This document shows positions 5,364-6,257 of a stretch of 6,257 nt of DNA, one piece after another (the stretch's first letter is position 1; every line of letters starts with the position of its first letter). The position numbers and the translations under genes were made by a program. Under the pieces are notes generated by a model. The model searched no databases. It was not told where the DNA came from and saw only the letters and a program-made list of their open reading frames with translations. Origin of the DNA: Stenotrophomonas sp. (GTDB lineage Bacteria; Pseudomonadota; Gammaproteobacteria; Xanthomonadales; Xanthomonadaceae); NCBI GenBank assembly GCA_003510825.1, contig DOKO01000288.1:1-6257 (forward strand), written 5' to 3'.

Positions 5364-6257
5364 GCGCCACACTCCAGCGGCAGCGACAGCTGCTTGGCGA
5401 TGGCTTCCCAGTCGAAGGCCACCACGCCCTGGTCGTCATGCACGGCATACAGCGCGCCGTGCGGGAAGCGCGGGCTCGGCTGCTGCATCATCCAGATGCC
5501 ATCGGTGTTGGCCACCGTGTTGCCCTGGAAGGCACCGACCGGCTTCAGGGTATGGCGGTCGAACAGGTGGAACACGCTGCGCTGCTTGCCCTGCTCGGTG
5601 GTGATCCACCAGCCGTCCTTGCCGCAGGTGCGCAGCATCACGCCTTCGGCCTGCGCCTTGAACACATCGCGGCCGAAGGTGGTGCCGGTGAAACGGCCGG
5701 CCAGCGTGTAGACCTTGAACTCGCTGGCGTAGGTTTCGTCTTCCTCGGCGATCAGCAGGCGGTCGTTGGCCGGGTCACCCCAGATCGACTCGACCACGCG
5801 CAGTGCGCCGGCCTCGCTGGTATCACCGATGCTGGCGGCCAGGGTTGCTTCGACTGTGGCGCCATCGCGGGTGACATGGTACTGGCGCACGCGCTTGTCC
5901 AGCTCGGCCAGCGGCGGCAGGATGTCCTTGCCCTGTGCGTCCTCGCCGTTGTCCCAGGAATCGGTGACGTAGACGCTGTAGCCATCGGCGCGGCGGTCGA
6001 CCCACAGGCCATACGGCTTGCGCAGGTCGTCGGCGCCGAACACCGCCAGCGGGGTGAAATCGGGCAGCGAGAACACCTGCACGCGGTGGTTGTCACGCTC
6101 GACGATCCACAGCAGGTCGTCGGTGATCGAGATGCCGTTGGGGCGGTCGAACTGGCCCAGCGCGGTGCCGGCGGTGCCAACGTCGCGCAGGTGCTGGCCG
6201 GTGCTGCCGTCATACACCACCAGCTTGTCGGTGGCCTTGGCGGTGGCGATCAGCCAG
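5360..6257 (-). CDS. Beta-propeller phytase domain protein (N-terminus cut by window edge)
   Basis: The last 298 residues are visible; the reading frame stays open to the right edge (WLIATAKATDKLVVYDG...), so the true start and any signal peptide lie outside. A GTG at 6220 is internal and should not be taken as the start. Beta-propeller phytases release phosphate from phytate in a Ca2+-dependent way and are normally exported. Family marks in the fragment are PYGLW (81-85), LLIAEEDE (167-174), AEGVML (203-208), TDGIW (251-255) and FPHGALYAVHD near the C-terminus. An NHL-like stretch, GQFDRPNGISI ... ERDNHRVQVF, lies at 34-62. By an alignment from memory with Bacillus phytase, R54, Y82, E172 and E204 match active-site R122, Y159, E227 and E260, while the counterparts of K179 and D258 appear replaced. 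It is the first visible gene of the three-enzyme cassette, and its stop overlaps the phosphatase start. Confidence 0.88.
   Translation of the reverse strand, partial: WLIATAKATDKLVVYDGSTGQHLRDVGTAGTALGQFDRPNGISITDDLLWIVERDNHRVQVFSLPDFTPLAVFGADDLRKPYGLWVDRRADGYSVYVTDSWDNGEDAQGKDILPPLAELDKRVRQYHVTRDGATVEATLAASIGDTSEAGALRVVESIWGDPANDRLLIAEEDETYASEFKVYTLAGRFTGTTFGRDVFKAQAEGVMLRTCGKDGWWITTEQGKQRSVFHLFDRHTLKPVGAFQGNTVANTDGIWMMQQPSPRFPHGALYAVHDDQGVVAFDWEAIAKQLSLPLECGA
5372..5375 (-). promoter_or_regulatory. Ribosome binding site of the metallophosphoesterase inside the phytase gene
   Basis: GGAG on the minus strand lies within the last codons of the phytase gene, eight bases before the ATG at 5363. 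Together with the ATGA overlap it selects this start over the GTG at 5372 and the inner ATG at 5348. Confidence 0.7.

Noticed and set aside
4443..5711. A 422-codon open frame on the plus strand across the phosphatase and phytase genes
   Set aside because: It spans the junction of two solid minus-strand genes, and its translation is low-complexity and unlike any family I know.
6218..6220. GTG as the start of the phytase gene
   Set aside because: The frame stays open upstream to the window edge and encodes plausible first-blade sequence (WLIATAKATDKL), so the GTG is an internal valine codon.

Overview
The window is GC-rich chromosomal DNA from a gammaproteobacterium, most likely Stenotrophomonas (S. 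maltophilia complex, Xanthomonadaceae). The support is base composition, the gene families, and a short palindrome carrying a terminal GTAG at 2618-2640, which resembles the GTAG-type REP (SMAG) repeats known from S. maltophilia. The species call is an inference and was not checked by any search.

Layout from left to right. Positions 1-369 (-) hold the N-terminal part of a glycine-zipper outer-membrane lipoprotein of the OmpA/YiaD type, running off the left edge. Positions 370-507 are a structured intergenic region with two inverted repeats. Positions 508-1929 (-) encode a class I CPD photolyase. A divergent promoter region at 1930-2032 separates it from a SMI1/KNR4 (SUKH) family protein at 2033-2617 (+). 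That gene converges on an unrecognised three-helix membrane protein at 2637-3284 (-); the 19-bp gap holds the GTAG palindrome, whose TAG is the membrane protein's stop codon. Between the membrane protein and the next gene are two strong hairpins (3289-3346). Positions 3361-6257 (-) hold three phosphate-releasing enzymes in one tightly packed transcription unit.

That unit reads, in transcription order: beta-propeller phytase (5' end outside the window), then a metallophosphoesterase of the purple-acid-phosphatase type, then a family I inorganic pyrophosphatase. The first two genes overlap by four bases (ATGA). The second and third are 11 bp apart, with the stop codon touching the ribosome binding site. 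The phosphatase and the pyrophosphatase both start with a signal peptide, and the phytase family is normally exported. The simplest reading is an exported phosphate-scavenging cassette: phytase opens phytate, the phosphatase takes phosphate from monoesters, and the pyrophosphatase splits pyrophosphate outside the cytoplasm. An exported family I pyrophosphatase is the most unusual part.

I see no CRISPR array, rRNA, tRNA, insertion sequence, prophage or toxin cluster. No stretch over 300 bases lacks a gene. Most of the window looks like core chromosome; the cassette and the RNA-level structures are the parts worth a second look.
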